64,000 bases of DNA from Leptotrichia hofstadii. GTDB lineage: Bacteria; Fusobacteriota; Fusobacteriia; Fusobacteriales; Leptotrichiaceae. Below the pieces are notes generated by a model, which was not told the origin of the DNA, did not search any database, and worked only from the letters and a program-made list of their open reading frames with translations. Within the stretch, counting starts at the first letter, position 1. Each line of letters begins with the position of its first letter. Made by a program: the position numbers and the translations under genes. The stretch spans positions 2,046,001 to 2,110,000 of the forward strand of contig NZ_AP019823.1 of NCBI RefSeq assembly GCF_007990525.1, written 5' to 3'. Below, piece by piece: positions 17,819 through 27,250 of the stretch.

Positions 17819-19075
17819 TTATTCCCTTATTTGACCTTCTCCCCTAATCACATATTTCGTCGTAGTCAGCTCTCTTATTCCCATAGGCCCACGAGCATGC
17901 AGTTTTTGTGTAGAAATTCCAATTTCTCCACCGAATCCAAATTCCCCTCCATCAGAAAATCTTGTAGAAGCATTTAAATAAACGTTTGCTGAATCTACTT
18001 CGTTTAGGAATTTTTCAGCATTTTCTATAGATTTGGTCAAGATTGAGTCGGAATGGTGCGTTCCATGATTATTTATGTATTCAATTGCTTCATCTATGTT
18101 TTTAACTAATTTTAGTGACATTATTAAATCCAAGTATTCAGCTCCAAAATCTTCTTCTGTTGCCAATTTTACATCTTTTCTGTTTCCAACAATTTCTAAT
18201 GCTTCTTTGCTGTACCTTAGCTCTACACCATCTTTTAAAAGCATTTCTGTTAATTCTGGCAAGATTGCTTTTGCGATATTTTCATGAATAAGTGTTGTTT
18301 CGATGGCATTACATACGCTTGGGCGTTGGACTTTGGCATTTTCGATGATTGGTAATGCCTGCTTTATGTCAGCTGTTTCGTCTACAAAGATGTGACAGAT
18401 TCCTGCACCTGTTTCTATCATTGGAATTGTTGCGTTTTCTATGATAAATCTTTTTAACCCTTTTCCTCCTCTCGGGATAATTACATCAATATACTTATCT
18501 GCACGAATTAAGTCCTTCACAAGTTCCCTTTCTGGCTTTTCTACAAGCTGAACTGTATTTTTTGGCAATCCGTGAGCATCTGCAACTCTATTTAATAAAT
18601 TATTCAAATAAATATTTGAATTTAGGGCATCTTCTGACCCACGTAAAATTATCGCATTTGAAGATTTTATTGCAAGTCCTGCCGCATCTACTGTAACGTT
18701 TGGGCGGGATTCATAAATCATTCCGATTACTCCAAGCGGAACTCTCTTTTTTACAATACTCATTCCATTTTTATGATTCCATCCTGTAATGACTTCTCCA
18801 ATTGGATCTGGAAACATAGCCATTTCACGTAAACTTTGAGCCATTCCTTCAATTCTGCTGTCTGTAAGCTCCATTCTATCCAGCAAGGAAAATGCCATTC
18901 CATTTTTCTTACCATTTTCCATATCTATTTTGTTCGCAGCCTTTATTTCTTCTTTTTTATTTATCAATTCATCTGCAATTGCAAACAATACATCATTTTT
19001 TGTTTTTGTTCCAATTTTCAAAAGTTCCCTTGAAGCGGCTTTTGCTTTTTTCCCAAGTTCTTCTATATAATTCAT
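17819..19075 (-). CDS. proA: Gamma-glutamyl phosphate reductase
   Basis: The 418-residue protein is the second enzyme of proline synthesis: it reduces gamma-glutamyl phosphate to glutamate semialdehyde with NADPH. It is full length for ProA. Signatures include GVIGMIYESRPNVTVDAA (about 115-132), IPRGGKGLKRF, and the active-site Cys in RPSVCNAIETTLIH (Cys near 256). The C-terminal ASTRFSDGGEFGFGGEIGIS motif is also typical. It is in the same transcription unit as proB, with two genes between them. Confidence 0.97.
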   Translation of the reverse strand: MNYIEELGKKAKAASRELLKIGTKTKNDVLFAIADELINKKEEIKAANKIDMENGKKNGMAFSLLDRMELTDSRIEGMAQSLREMAMFPDPIGEVITGWNHKNGMSIVKKRVPLGVIGMIYESRPNVTVDAAGLAIKSSNAIILRGSEDALNSNIYLNNLLNRVADAHGLPKNTVQLVEKPERELVKDLIRADKYIDVIIPRGGKGLKRFIIENATIPMIETGAGICHIFVDETADIKQALPIIENAKVQRPSVCNAIETTLIHENIAKAILPELTEMLLKDGVELRYSKEALEIVGNRKDVKLATEEDFGAEYLDLIMSLKLVKNIDEAIEYINNHGTHHSDSILTKSIENAEKFLNEVDSANVYLNASTRFSDGGEFGFGGEIGISTQKLHARGPMGIRELTTTKYVIRGEGQIRE

Positions 19076-19105
19076 ACTTCCCTCATTTCTTAATTTATCT
19101 AATTT

Positions 19106-19273
19106 CTAAAAAAGATTTCCAGCTTTTCTATTCCCATCCTTCATCTTTTTTATTTTTCTACGTTCTATAAATATAGCTATTATAAACATAACTGCAAAAA
19201 TAGTTAAAAACAGCCAGTAAATTACCAGATATCTTTTAGCCCAGCCAATATTAAAAATATCTTCACTCTTCAC
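19106..19273 (-). CDS. 55-residue single-pass membrane protein
   Basis: A minus-strand frame starts with GTG at 19273 and ends with TAG at 19106. The product begins MKSEDIFNIGWAKRY, then has one hydrophobic stretch of about 20 residues (about 16-36) and a strongly basic tail (IERRKIKKMKDGNRK). GGGGAG lies seven bases upstream. It sits 21 bases after the 261-residue membrane gene and 30 bases before proA on the same strand. A positive-inside tail suggests an N-out, C-in orientation. The function is unknown. Confidence 0.6.
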   Translation of the reverse strand: MKSEDIFNIGWAKRYLVIYWLFLTIFAVMFIIAIFIERRKIKKMKDGNRKAGNLF

Positions 19274-19294
19274 TTACTTCTCCCCTTCATTTTT

Positions 19295-20080
19295 TCACTC
19301 ATTCGCTCCGAAAGTATTAATTATTGTTTCTAATAAATTTGTATTATGAATCAACGCTTTGTCTGACAAATGCAATATTTTATTTCCAGTTTTGTCTGTT
19401 ATATTTATTCTTCCAGCCATTGTGCTTATATTGTAGTCATTCCAGTTATAAACTTCATTATCCAGAGCCAAGGCTTCTCTTGTAACCTTTATTTTCAATG
19501 CTTGTTCCAATTTTTTAGCTATATACTTTTTAGGAGCCAACGCCATTACAGATTTTTTTGGATTATTAAATAAAAATTCAACTGGTTCACCTTTTTCAAT
19601 TTTTCTCATAGCTTCTGGGTAGTTAATTTTCACAAAATCTTGCTGAAACAAGTCAAAGGCATTAGATGGATAACCTGCCGCCGCTATATTTTTCCAAGTT
19701 CCATTATTATCTTTATACCATATTCCCAAAAATGTATTTGGTCTCATTATATTTGGAATAAAAAAATATTCCAAATTTTCATAAAGAATTTTTTCATTTT
19801 TTCCAATAGCAAATCCATCTTCATAAAAAGATATTTTTTCATATTTCCTTATTATAAAATATGGCAAAATATAAGCAAATATTATTAAAAACAAGCCTAT
19901 TAATGTTATTGCTATTATAGCGCCTAGAAGTTTCCCTCTTTCAGCGGCATCAGACAGATTTTTCACAAAAAGTTTTATAAATACTATCAAAAAAAGGTTA
20001 AATAGCAAAAAATTTGCCAATGTAAGTATTTTAAGATAAAGTTTCATTCCTACTATTTTTTTGGGTTGTTCGTAACTCAT
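19295..20080 (-). CDS. Membrane protein of unknown function in the proline cluster
   Basis: I do not recognise this 261-residue protein. It has two strong hydrophobic segments at about 17-37 and 47-72, then a soluble domain of about 185 residues with short beta-like stretches (for example INITDKTGNKILHLSDKAL near the end). The layout is that of a membrane-anchored PH-like domain protein, similar in form to the 179-residue protein at the end of the same cluster. It follows proB by 100 bases. Confidence 0.55.
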   Translation of the reverse strand: MSYEQPKKIVGMKLYLKILTLANFLLFNLFLIVFIKLFVKNLSDAAERGKLLGAIIAITLIGLFLIIFAYILPYFIIRKYEKISFYEDGFAIGKNEKILYENLEYFFIPNIMRPNTFLGIWYKDNNGTWKNIAAAGYPSNAFDLFQQDFVKINYPEAMRKIEKGEPVEFLFNNPKKSVMALAPKKYIAKKLEQALKIKVTREALALDNEVYNWNDYNISTMAGRINITDKTGNKILHLSDKALIHNTNLLETIINTFGANE

Positions 20081-20180
20081 AAATCGTCCCGCTTTCTATT
20101 TTATTAAAATTTTTTGATACTTGTGTACTAAACACTTTAAATAAAATTTCTCTCAAACAGCAAAATTAAATTTATTATTT

Positions 20181-21365
20181 TTATTTTCTAATAACCACAT
20201 TATCAATATGAATCACAGCGTCATCATATTTGTAGCCCAATATTTCCTCTATATTTTCACTTTTTACGCCTTTTATAAGATTTATTTCCTCTGATGAATA
20301 ATTTGAAATTCCAGTTGCGATAACTTTTCCTTCCAAATCTTCTATTTCGATAACTGCCCCTTTATCAAAATTTCCTTCAATAGATTTTATTCCCACAGGC
20401 AATAGGCTATTTCCATTTTTTAATGCTGCTTTTGCACCATTGTCAATTGTTAACGAACCTTCCTTATTAGGCCCGTATGCAAGCCAGTATTTTCTCAAGC
20501 TGATTTTTTTATTTTTTTTCACAAAAAGTGTTCCTATATTTTCTTTTTCAACTATTCTAGTTATATTTTTTGGATCATCTCCACTGGCAATTACAAGGCT
20601 TGTCCCAATTTTTGTTACCATTTCCGCAGCGATAATTTTTGTTATCATTCCACCAGTTCCAAATTTTGAGCCTTCTGCACCTGCCATCTGCTTTATATCT
20701 TCATTAATATCCCCAACCATATGGATTAAGTTCGCATCCTCATATTTTCTAGGATTTTTATTATAAAGTCCATCAATATCCGATAAAATTATAAGTAAGT
20801 CAGCATCAATCAATCCAGAAACAAGCGCTGACATTGTATCATTGTCCCCAACTTTTATTTTTAATGCATTAGACACAATTGCATCATTTTCATTTATAAT
20901 TGGTATAATTTTTCTTTTCAAAAAAGCATTGCAGACATTTCTCATATTCAAGTATCTTTTTCTATTGGAAAATTCCTCTTTTGTCAACAACAATTGTCCA
21001 ATTATCTTGTTATGCTCTTTAAAAAGAGTTTGATAAATTTGCATAAGTGAAACTTGCCCAACTGCTGACAGCATCTGCTTTTCCGCTAAAGTTTTAGGCT
21101 TTTCACTTATATTAAGAAGTCCCATTCCAGCTCCAACTGCGCCAGAAGTTACAAGTATTACATCATATCCTTTATCCTGTAAATTACTCAGTTCCAGCAC
21201 AATTTTCTTTATCTTTTCAATATCTAGATGGCCATCCTCTGTTGTAAGTGTAGAAGTTCCAACTTTCACAACTATCCTCTGCATATTGTCTAAAATTTCT
21301 TCTCTTGTATTACTATTTCTCATTTTTTCCATATTCTCCTGTTTAAACATTTCTATGTAGCTCAT
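20181..21365 (-). CDS. proB: Glutamate 5-kinase
   Basis: The protein phosphorylates glutamate, the first and feedback-regulated step of proline synthesis. The kinase domain has IVVKVGTSTLT, VTSGAVGAGMGLL, NENDAIV and KVGDNDTMSALVS. GTGGMITKI lies near residue 237. The C-terminal 100 residues form a PUA domain, as in the longer ProB proteins. The 394-residue frame includes about 27 residues before MQRIVVKVG. The ribosome site CAGGAGAAT lies inside this extension, so the true start is probably M12 (ATGGAAAAAATG) or M15. Confidence 0.96.
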   Translation of the reverse strand: MSYIEMFKQENMEKMRNSNTREEILDNMQRIVVKVGTSTLTTEDGHLDIEKIKKIVLELSNLQDKGYDVILVTSGAVGAGMGLLNISEKPKTLAEKQMLSAVGQVSLMQIYQTLFKEHNKIIGQLLLTKEEFSNRKRYLNMRNVCNAFLKRKIIPIINENDAIVSNALKIKVGDNDTMSALVSGLIDADLLIILSDIDGLYNKNPRKYEDANLIHMVGDINEDIKQMAGAEGSKFGTGGMITKIIAAEMVTKIGTSLVIASGDDPKNITRIVEKENIGTLFVKKNKKISLRKYWLAYGPNKEGSLTIDNGAKAALKNGNSLLPVGIKSIEGNFDKGAVIEIEDLEGKVIATGISNYSSEEINLIKGVKSENIEEILGYKYDDAVIHIDNVVIRK

Positions 21366-21373
21366 TTTTTAAC

Positions 21374-21398
21374 GTAAGGGCATTAACCATGCCCTTAC
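21374..21398 (-). repeat. Hairpin of the TGGCG family (short, degenerate copy)
   Basis: GTAAGGGCAT pairs perfectly with ATGCCCTTAC over a short loop. Read on the minus strand, the loop begins TGGTT instead of TGGCG and is only 5-7 bases long. CGTTAAAAAA follows on the minus strand, as in the copy at 39631. It lies between a small lipoprotein gene and proB. Confidence 0.5.
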
Positions 21399-21407
21399 AA
21401 CCTTAAA

Positions 21408-21551
21408 CTATTTTTTCAATTTGTTACAAAGACTTGTATTCAGGCAAGTATATCCTCCTGCAACTGCTCCTGCTCCCAATGCCACTGCCGTACAAGAACT
21501 CAAACTCATCATTAACGCAATTACTGCTCCTATAATTTTAATTTTTCTCAT
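21408..21551 (-). CDS. Small lipoprotein (47 residues)
   Basis: A minus-strand frame starts with ATG at 21551 and ends with TAG at 21408. The product starts MRKIKIIGAVIALMMSLSSC, a clear lipoprotein signal with lipobox LSSC and the modified Cys at 20. The mature part is only 28 residues: Ala/Gly-rich (ALGAGAVAGG), then two more Cys (YTC and SLC) and a basic end. GGAGG lies eight bases before the ATG. It resembles the short lipoproteins often found in Fusobacteria, but no function can be given. Confidence 0.7.
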   Translation of the reverse strand: MRKIKIIGAVIALMMSLSSCTAVALGAGAVAGGYTCLNTSLCNKLKK

Positions 21552-21581
21552 TTTTCTTACCTCCAATTTTGGTTTTTTCCT

Positions 21582-21601
21582 AAAAATAACCTAGAAAGGT
21601 T
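21582..21601 (-). terminator. Weak terminator after the amylase gene
   Basis: On the minus strand AACCT pairs with AGGTT around a four-base loop, followed by ATTTTT. The stem is only five base pairs. Confidence 0.35.
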
Positions 21602-21657
21602 CATATTATTTTAACATTTATTCCTTTACAACAATAGATAATTTCAATATTTTTATC

Positions 21658-23100
21658 TTAACTTTTCCGTATCCAGACAGAAATTTTTTCACTTTCAACT
21701 TTAAAGTTAGCATTTCCTTCCTCATCTATTACAATGTCTTCATATCCACTACCTGTAACTTCCTGCCAAATTTGGCCAGCTCGCTCTTTTCCAATCTCAA
21801 TCTGTATTTCCTCTTCCTCTTCAGAATTTGAAAGTACGGCTACGCAGCCCGTCCACTCATCTCTTCCTGTTCTTTGAATTGCAATTACATTTGGATTATC
21901 CAGATGATTTATTTGTTCTCCATAAGCATGTATTCTCCGTACTTCCAGAAGTTTGTCAATTATCCATTGATGTGGACTTTTTTCTCCTCCCATTCCATAG
22001 TAATCGCCATAAAATAGGCATGGATAACCATCTTTTGATAATAATATTATAGCATATGAATGGGGAATAAACCAGTCTTCCACTTGTGATTCTAAAGCAC
22101 TTCCTTTTTGAGAATCGTGATTATCCACAAATGTTACCGCTGCCATCGGATTTGTTGCCACTATCGTATGTTCAAAAATTTCTCTTAAATCATAATCCTT
22201 TTTCTTTTTAGATGCATCATACATATTAAAATGAAGCCCAACATCGAATAGATCAGTCTTATACCCAACATTATCCAGATATTCCTTCAACTTTTCCAAA
22301 TCATTTCGCCAGTATTCTCCAACAGAATAAAATTCTTCGCCGTAAGCTGCTCTTACTTGTGTCAAAAATTCAGCTATAAACTCATCTTTTATATGTTTTA
22401 CAGCATCCATTCTGAATCCATCAATTTTTAATTCATTTACAACCCATTTACCCCATCGGATTACTTCTTCACGCACTTCAGGATGTGAAAAGTCAATATC
22501 GGCATTCATCAAATAGTCATAATTTCCAAGTTCAGAGTCAACTCCCTCATCCCAGTCCTTATTTTCACCAACAATTTTATAAATTGCTGTTTTACCAGTT
22601 TTGTTATCAAAATCCACACCATCAAAAAGATTATAATTCCACTTGAATGCAGAATATTTATCATTTCTTCCAGGAAAAGTAAACTTTGTCCAGCCTTCTA
22701 TTTCAAAAGGCTCGGTTATTTCCACAGTTCTGTCTTCAGGGTCAACTTCTATCGCCAAAAAATTCTCTGTTTCATCAGCTCCGCCCTTATGATTCAAAAC
22801 AGCGTCCAAATACACATTTATATTGTATTTATGAAGTTCTTCTATCGCTTCAATCAGTTCCTGCTTTGTCCCGTATTTCGTTCTGACAGTTCCTTTCTGG
22901 TCAAATTCACCTAAGTCCCATAAATCATAGGCACCATATCCCACATCAAATTGTGAAGTTCCTTTATATGCTGGCGGAATCCACACTCCACTTACACCAA
23001 TTTCACTTAGATGTTTTGCATCATCCTTTAATCTTTGCCAATGTTTCCCATCATTCGGCAAATTCCACTCAAAGTACTGTATCATTACTCCGTTTTCCAT
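21658..23100 (-). CDS. Cytoplasmic alpha-amylase (GH13)
   Basis: The 480-residue protein has no signal peptide, so it should act on internal glycogen or imported maltodextrins. It shows the four GH13 regions: YLDAVLNHKGG (region I), DGFRMDAVKHI with the catalytic Asp, GEYWRND with the acid Glu, and FVDNHDSQKG with the second Asp. N-terminal VMIQYFEWNLPNDGKHW is typical of liquefying/cytoplasmic amylases (GH13_5, AmyS/MalS-like). About 6 kb away is a GH57 glucan enzyme, which supports glycogen turnover in this region. Confidence 0.92.
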   Translation of the reverse strand: MENGVMIQYFEWNLPNDGKHWQRLKDDAKHLSEIGVSGVWIPPAYKGTSQFDVGYGAYDLWDLGEFDQKGTVRTKYGTKQELIEAIEELHKYNINVYLDAVLNHKGGADETENFLAIEVDPEDRTVEITEPFEIEGWTKFTFPGRNDKYSAFKWNYNLFDGVDFDNKTGKTAIYKIVGENKDWDEGVDSELGNYDYLMNADIDFSHPEVREEVIRWGKWVVNELKIDGFRMDAVKHIKDEFIAEFLTQVRAAYGEEFYSVGEYWRNDLEKLKEYLDNVGYKTDLFDVGLHFNMYDASKKKKDYDLREIFEHTIVATNPMAAVTFVDNHDSQKGSALESQVEDWFIPHSYAIILLSKDGYPCLFYGDYYGMGGEKSPHQWIIDKLLEVRRIHAYGEQINHLDNPNVIAIQRTGRDEWTGCVAVLSNSEEEEEIQIEIGKERAGQIWQEVTGSGYEDIVIDEEGNANFKVESEKISVWIRKS

Positions 23101-23127
23101 AATTTCCTCCTTTTTACAATATTTTAT

Positions 23128-23880
23128 TTATTTTAATGTTATTCCATTTTCAGTTATAAATTTAACAACTTCTTTCAAATCCTCTTGTGTATCCACTCCT
23201 ATTACCTGCGACTTAGTTTCTAAAACTTTTATTTTATATCCATTTTCAATAAATCTAAGCTGTTCAAGCGATTCTATCTTTTCCAAAACACCTTCCTTTA
23301 AATTTTTCAGTTCATTTAAAAATTTCGCTGTATATCCATAAATTCCAACATGTTTAAAATATTTAATATTTTGGCTGTTATTCTTATCACGCTCATAAGG
23401 AATTACTGAACGGCTAAAATAAATGGCGTTATCATTAAAGTCTGTAATAACTTTTACATGATTTGGATTTTCAATTTCATTTTGAAATTTCATTTCCTGC
23501 TTTAATGTAACAATTTCTGATTTTTCATTTCTGTAATTATTTGCTAAAATATTTATTGACTCAATGTCAATTAACGGCTCATCTCCCTGAATATTTATAA
23601 TAAAATCATAATTTTTATACTCACTTTTGTTTATAACTTCTATTATTCTGGAAGTTCCATTCTGATGATTTTCAGCTGTCATAACCACATTTCCTCCAAA
23701 CTTTTCTACAGCCTCAAAAATTCTCTCATCATCTGTAGCCACAACAATCTCGTCAATATCCGCATTTTTTGCTCTTTTGTAAACCCATTCAATCATAGTA
23801 TGCCCGCAAATATCCTTGAGTGGTTTCCCCTCAAACCTGCTGGACGCATATCTTGCTGGTATCACTCCCAATATTTTCAT
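23128..23880 (-). CDS. kdsB: 3-deoxy-manno-octulosonate cytidylyltransferase
   Basis: The enzyme activates KDO as CMP-KDO for LPS inner-core synthesis. The product of about 250 residues begins MKILGVIPARYASSRFEGKP, the family signature for nucleotide binding. It also has IINIQGDEPLID (about 93-104), and HVGIYGYTAKFL later. I placed the start at ATG 23880 because AGGAG precedes it. The longer frame to 23967 adds 29 residues with no homology. The gene shows that the organism makes an outer membrane with LPS. Confidence 0.96.
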   Translation of the reverse strand: MKILGVIPARYASSRFEGKPLKDICGHTMIEWVYKRAKNADIDEIVVATDDERIFEAVEKFGGNVVMTAENHQNGTSRIIEVINKSEYKNYDFIINIQGDEPLIDIESINILANNYRNEKSEIVTLKQEMKFQNEIENPNHVKVITDFNDNAIYFSRSVIPYERDKNNSQNIKYFKHVGIYGYTAKFLNELKNLKEGVLEKIESLEQLRFIENGYKIKVLETKSQVIGVDTQEDLKEVVKFITENGITLK

Positions 23881-24062
23881 AAATATGTTTCTCCTTTTTT
23901 CAATAATTTTATAAAATCGTAGTAATACTCTTTTAAAACTAAACTTAAAACTATACTTTTTTAGCATTAAATTTATTCAATTTTTATTAGTTCAATTTTA
24001 AATAAGTTTAAATATATTTTACCATATTTTTATTTAAATTACATTATATTTATCAGATAAAC

Positions 24063-24095
24063 AAAAAAAGAGCCATTTAATTTTCTAAACAGCTC
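24063..24095 (-). terminator. Terminator after the D,D-carboxypeptidase gene
   Basis: On the minus strand GAGCTGTTTA pairs with TAAATGGCTC (two G-U pairs) around GAAAAT, followed by seven T. Confidence 0.85.
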
Positions 24096-24114
24096 AATTT
24101 TACTTTACTTTTTT

Positions 24115-25593
24115 TTATGCAAGTCCAAATGTAATAAATCTCAAAATACGTCTAAACAGCGATAACTGCTTATAATCATTCTGTGCCACAATATCAACAG
24201 TTCCTACAACCTTGTTGTCATCCGACAGCACTTCAAGCTTACCTATTACATCTCCTTTTGAAATTCCTTCTTTTTCAGCCGTAACCTGTAAATCCTTAAC
24301 TTCAAATTTATAATTTGTATTGTCAAGCTGGTAGACATTTGTTGATAAAACACCTTTTATTTCCTTCTGTTCAGCATTTTTAATCTTAAATTTGCCTCCT
24401 ATTTCCTGTCCTGCCTTGTAAACTGGTATCATTCGTTTTTCCAGCTGTGTAAATTCCTGCTCCTGATCTTCCGTTCTGGCATCATCACTTTTATTTCCCA
24501 ATGTAACTGAAATAATTTCAAGATTTCCTATTTTACTTGACACTATCATATTATATCCCGCCTGCGCATGAAATCCTGTCTTCAGCCCATAAATTCCGAA
24601 CTGGTCTAAAAGATGATTCCTATTACTATAAACAACATCTTCTCCTTCTGAATTTTGCAGCACCAATTCCGATTCCTTCATCCATGCACGCAATCTTTCA
24701 TCTCTTATAGCCCTTTTTCCAAGCAAATACATGTCGTATGCAGTCGAAATATCCATATTCTTATTTGTCATTGAAGATGGCAAGCCTGCTGGCGTATAGT
24801 AACGCGTGTCATTCATTCCCAGCTCTTTAGCCTTGTCATTCATTAATTGTACAAAATTATCAATATTTCCTTTTCCAATATGGTGTGCCACTAGGTATGC
24901 CGCATTGTTTGCTGAATAAATAATTTCTGCACGAAGCAAATCTCTTAATGTGTAGCAATCTCCAGCCTTTGCATTTAGCCAGCTTCCGCCCATGTTGACA
25001 AATTCAGGTGTAAAGCATATTTTATCGTCCAGCTTTGCATTTCCCCTGTCAACCTGCTCCAAAGCCACCAGAATGTTCATAACTTTTGTAAGTGAAGCTA
25101 TTGGATGTTTTTGCCTTGACATTTTTTCCTTCAGTATTTTTCCATCTGTAGTGGCAATGAATTTTATAACTTCCCCATAATAATGTGAAGCTCCCTCGTG
25201 TTCATGCTCTATTGCCTTTACAAGTTTCCTTTTATGCTCTGCTTTCCCTGAGGTACCATTTTTTACTGAATTGATTTTGTCCTTCCCTTTTTCAGATTTG
25301 CTTTTCCATCTAGAGGAGTGATTTTGACTGTCTTCAGTATATTCGCTGGATTCCTCGTGTTTAGAATCCCATCTTTTTTTTCCATGTCTGGAACGCTTTG
25401 AATATCCTCTTCTTGTTGCCTGCTCTATTTCGCTGTAACCATCGGCTTCCTTTCCCACGGAACCTTTACTTTTCTCCTCTTTGACAGCTACACTTCCCTC
25501 TTTAGGCGAATCTTGTTCCCCTTCTGCATAAGCAAGAGCTGTAAATAACGCCAGTACTCCAAAAATCAAAACTCTTTTTACCTTTTTAACCAT
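24115..25593 (-). CDS. D-alanyl-D-alanine carboxypeptidase (PBP5-like)
   Basis: The 492-residue protein trims pentapeptide stems in peptidoglycan. It has a signal peptide (about 1-23). The penicillin-binding motifs are S-x-x-K in ASLTKVMN (about 167), S-x-N in SANNAAY and K-T-G in LKTGFHAQAGYNM. A C-terminal PBP5_C-like beta domain follows (about 395-460), then a short hydrophobic end. Between the signal and the enzyme lies an unusual segment of about 120 residues, rich in Lys, Arg, Ser, Glu and His (for example KRSRHGKKRWDSK). It is probably disordered and wall- or membrane-binding. It is not part of the normal family. Confidence 0.92.
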   Translation of the reverse strand: MVKKVKRVLIFGVLALFTALAYAEGEQDSPKEGSVAVKEEKSKGSVGKEADGYSEIEQATRRGYSKRSRHGKKRWDSKHEESSEYTEDSQNHSSRWKSKSEKGKDKINSVKNGTSGKAEHKRKLVKAIEHEHEGASHYYGEVIKFIATTDGKILKEKMSRQKHPIASLTKVMNILVALEQVDRGNAKLDDKICFTPEFVNMGGSWLNAKAGDCYTLRDLLRAEIIYSANNAAYLVAHHIGKGNIDNFVQLMNDKAKELGMNDTRYYTPAGLPSSMTNKNMDISTAYDMYLLGKRAIRDERLRAWMKESELVLQNSEGEDVVYSNRNHLLDQFGIYGLKTGFHAQAGYNMIVSSKIGNLEIISVTLGNKSDDARTEDQEQEFTQLEKRMIPVYKAGQEIGGKFKIKNAEQKEIKGVLSTNVYQLDNTNYKFEVKDLQVTAEKEGISKGDVIGKLEVLSDDNKVVGTVDIVAQNDYKQLSLFRRILRFITFGLA

Positions 25594-25626
25594 TCTTTTC
25601 CTTTCTGTATTTATTTATACTAAAGT

Positions 25627-26286
25627 CTATTTATTAATTCCATTTTTCTTTAAATTATCTAGATTGTATTTACAGTAGTCCCTGATTTCACATATTTCAC
25701 ACTTGGGCTTTCTGGCGATACATTTGTCCCGTCCATGCAAAATCATATAATGGGAATACACAAACCAGTCTCTTTTCGGCACAAATTTCATAAGTTCCCG
25801 CTCAATAATCTCCGGATTGTCATTTTGCACAAGCCCTATACGGTTAGATAGTCTCTTGACATGCGTATCGACAACAATTCCTTCACGAATATTCCAAAGT
25901 TCCCCAAGAACAACATTCGCAGTTTTACGTCCAACACCTGGCAGTTCTACAAGCTTTTCCAAATCCTTCGGAATCACGTCATTATATTTTTCAAGCATCA
26001 TTTCAGCATTTAGCTTTATATTTTTTGCCTTATTCTTGTAAAAACCTGTTGATTTTATATATTTTTCAAGTATTCCCAAATCCATTTTCCTGATGTCTTC
26101 AGGCTTTCTTACAACTTTAAAAAGCTCCTTTGTAACAATATTTACACGCGCATCCGTACATTGGGCTGACAGGATTACTGCAACCATCAGCTGATAGGGC
26201 GTTTCAAATTCCAAGGCAGCCTTTGGATTGCCAAATTTTTCTTTTAATATCGGAAATATTTTTTTCAATCTTTCCTTTTTTGTCAT
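25627..26286 (-). CDS. nth: Endonuclease III
   Basis: The 219-residue protein is a base-excision repair glycosylase/lyase for oxidised pyrimidines. It has the helix-hairpin-helix LPGVGRKTANVVLGE with the catalytic Lys, and VVDTHVKRLSNRIGL with the catalytic Asp. The [4Fe-4S] cluster is held by C-x6-C-x2-C-x5-C in CIARKPKCEICEIRDYC. It is 34 bases upstream of the carboxypeptidase gene on the same strand. Confidence 0.97.
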   Translation of the reverse strand: MTKKERLKKIFPILKEKFGNPKAALEFETPYQLMVAVILSAQCTDARVNIVTKELFKVVRKPEDIRKMDLGILEKYIKSTGFYKNKAKNIKLNAEMMLEKYNDVIPKDLEKLVELPGVGRKTANVVLGELWNIREGIVVDTHVKRLSNRIGLVQNDNPEIIERELMKFVPKRDWFVYSHYMILHGRDKCIARKPKCEICEIRDYCKYNLDNLKKNGINK

Positions 26287-26322
26287 TTTCTCTCTCCAAA
26301 AATTTTCATAATTACATTAAAA

Positions 26323-27003
26323 TTACTTAATATTCCTTATTCCTTCTAAAATAAGAAAATGTACCGGATAAAACAAATAAAAAAAGTATTTCATACTTCT
26401 TCCCTTTTTCCCATTATACATAAAAATAAATATAAGCGAAACTATTGAAAAGAACTGCGTTTCTGTCAGCTTAAAGACATCTGGAAAGAACAGATTTAGA
26501 ATATTTAATATAAGAAAATTCATTGATATGTGAAATTTGCTAGTCCTAAAGATATTAAAATTCATAATTAGCAAAATTCCGTATGCTCCATAATCCATTT
26601 CAAGCCATTGTGCAGCAATTAATATGAAACCAGTCAGAATAATTTTTATTATCCATAAAAATGTCTGATTTTTTATGTATTTTTTCTTAAAATTGAGGAT
26701 ATGGATTGCCAAAAGCCCTAAAAACAATGTAAAAAATATATTCATAGGATACTTGTAGCCAAATATGACAGACGGTATCTGCATACCTGCCGCAAAAATA
26801 AAAAGTCTAAGTAAATATTTTTTTAAATTTCGCGTATGTACATACCCTTCACTTAGCGTAAATGCAAATATTGGAAAAGCAATTCTCCCAACAATATTTA
26901 AAATCAGGCTTCCACCAACCACATAATGGTAATGATCCATAAACATCGCTGCTATACCAATTATTTTTAAAACAAATAAACTCAACTCTTCTCCTAAATT
27001 CAA
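26323..27003 (-). CDS. TraX-like membrane protein
   Basis: The 226-residue protein has about seven or eight membrane segments. It begins like the TraX family: LKIIGIAAMFMDHYHYVV, then GRIAFPIFAFTLSEGYVHTRN. F-plasmid TraX acetylates the pilin N-terminus. Chromosomal relatives are common in Firmicutes and Fusobacteria, and what they acetylate is unknown. It precedes nth by 36 bases. No conjugation gene is near. Confidence 0.82.
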   Translation of the reverse strand: MNLGEELSLFVLKIIGIAAMFMDHYHYVVGGSLILNIVGRIAFPIFAFTLSEGYVHTRNLKKYLLRLFIFAAGMQIPSVIFGYKYPMNIFFTLFLGLLAIHILNFKKKYIKNQTFLWIIKIILTGFILIAAQWLEMDYGAYGILLIMNFNIFRTSKFHISMNFLILNILNLFFPDVFKLTETQFFSIVSLIFIFMYNGKKGRSMKYFFYLFYPVHFLILEGIRNIK

Positions 27004-27250
27004 TTATCTGTACTCAATTCCCACTCACAGTAATTTCCAAAATTTATTTTTATTTTTTTAACTTAAAAATCCTCTGAACTCAGATATTTTTATATAAAAA
27101 AACATTTTTTCTTATGATAAATTCCGATATTCAAAGAAATTTTCAAAAAAACTATTATATTTAATAATATCATTTTTTTACTGTAATTTCAAGAATTTTT
27201 TTTGCAAATTCAAAGTAAAAAATTAGAGATGCATTATTTATCAAAATTTA

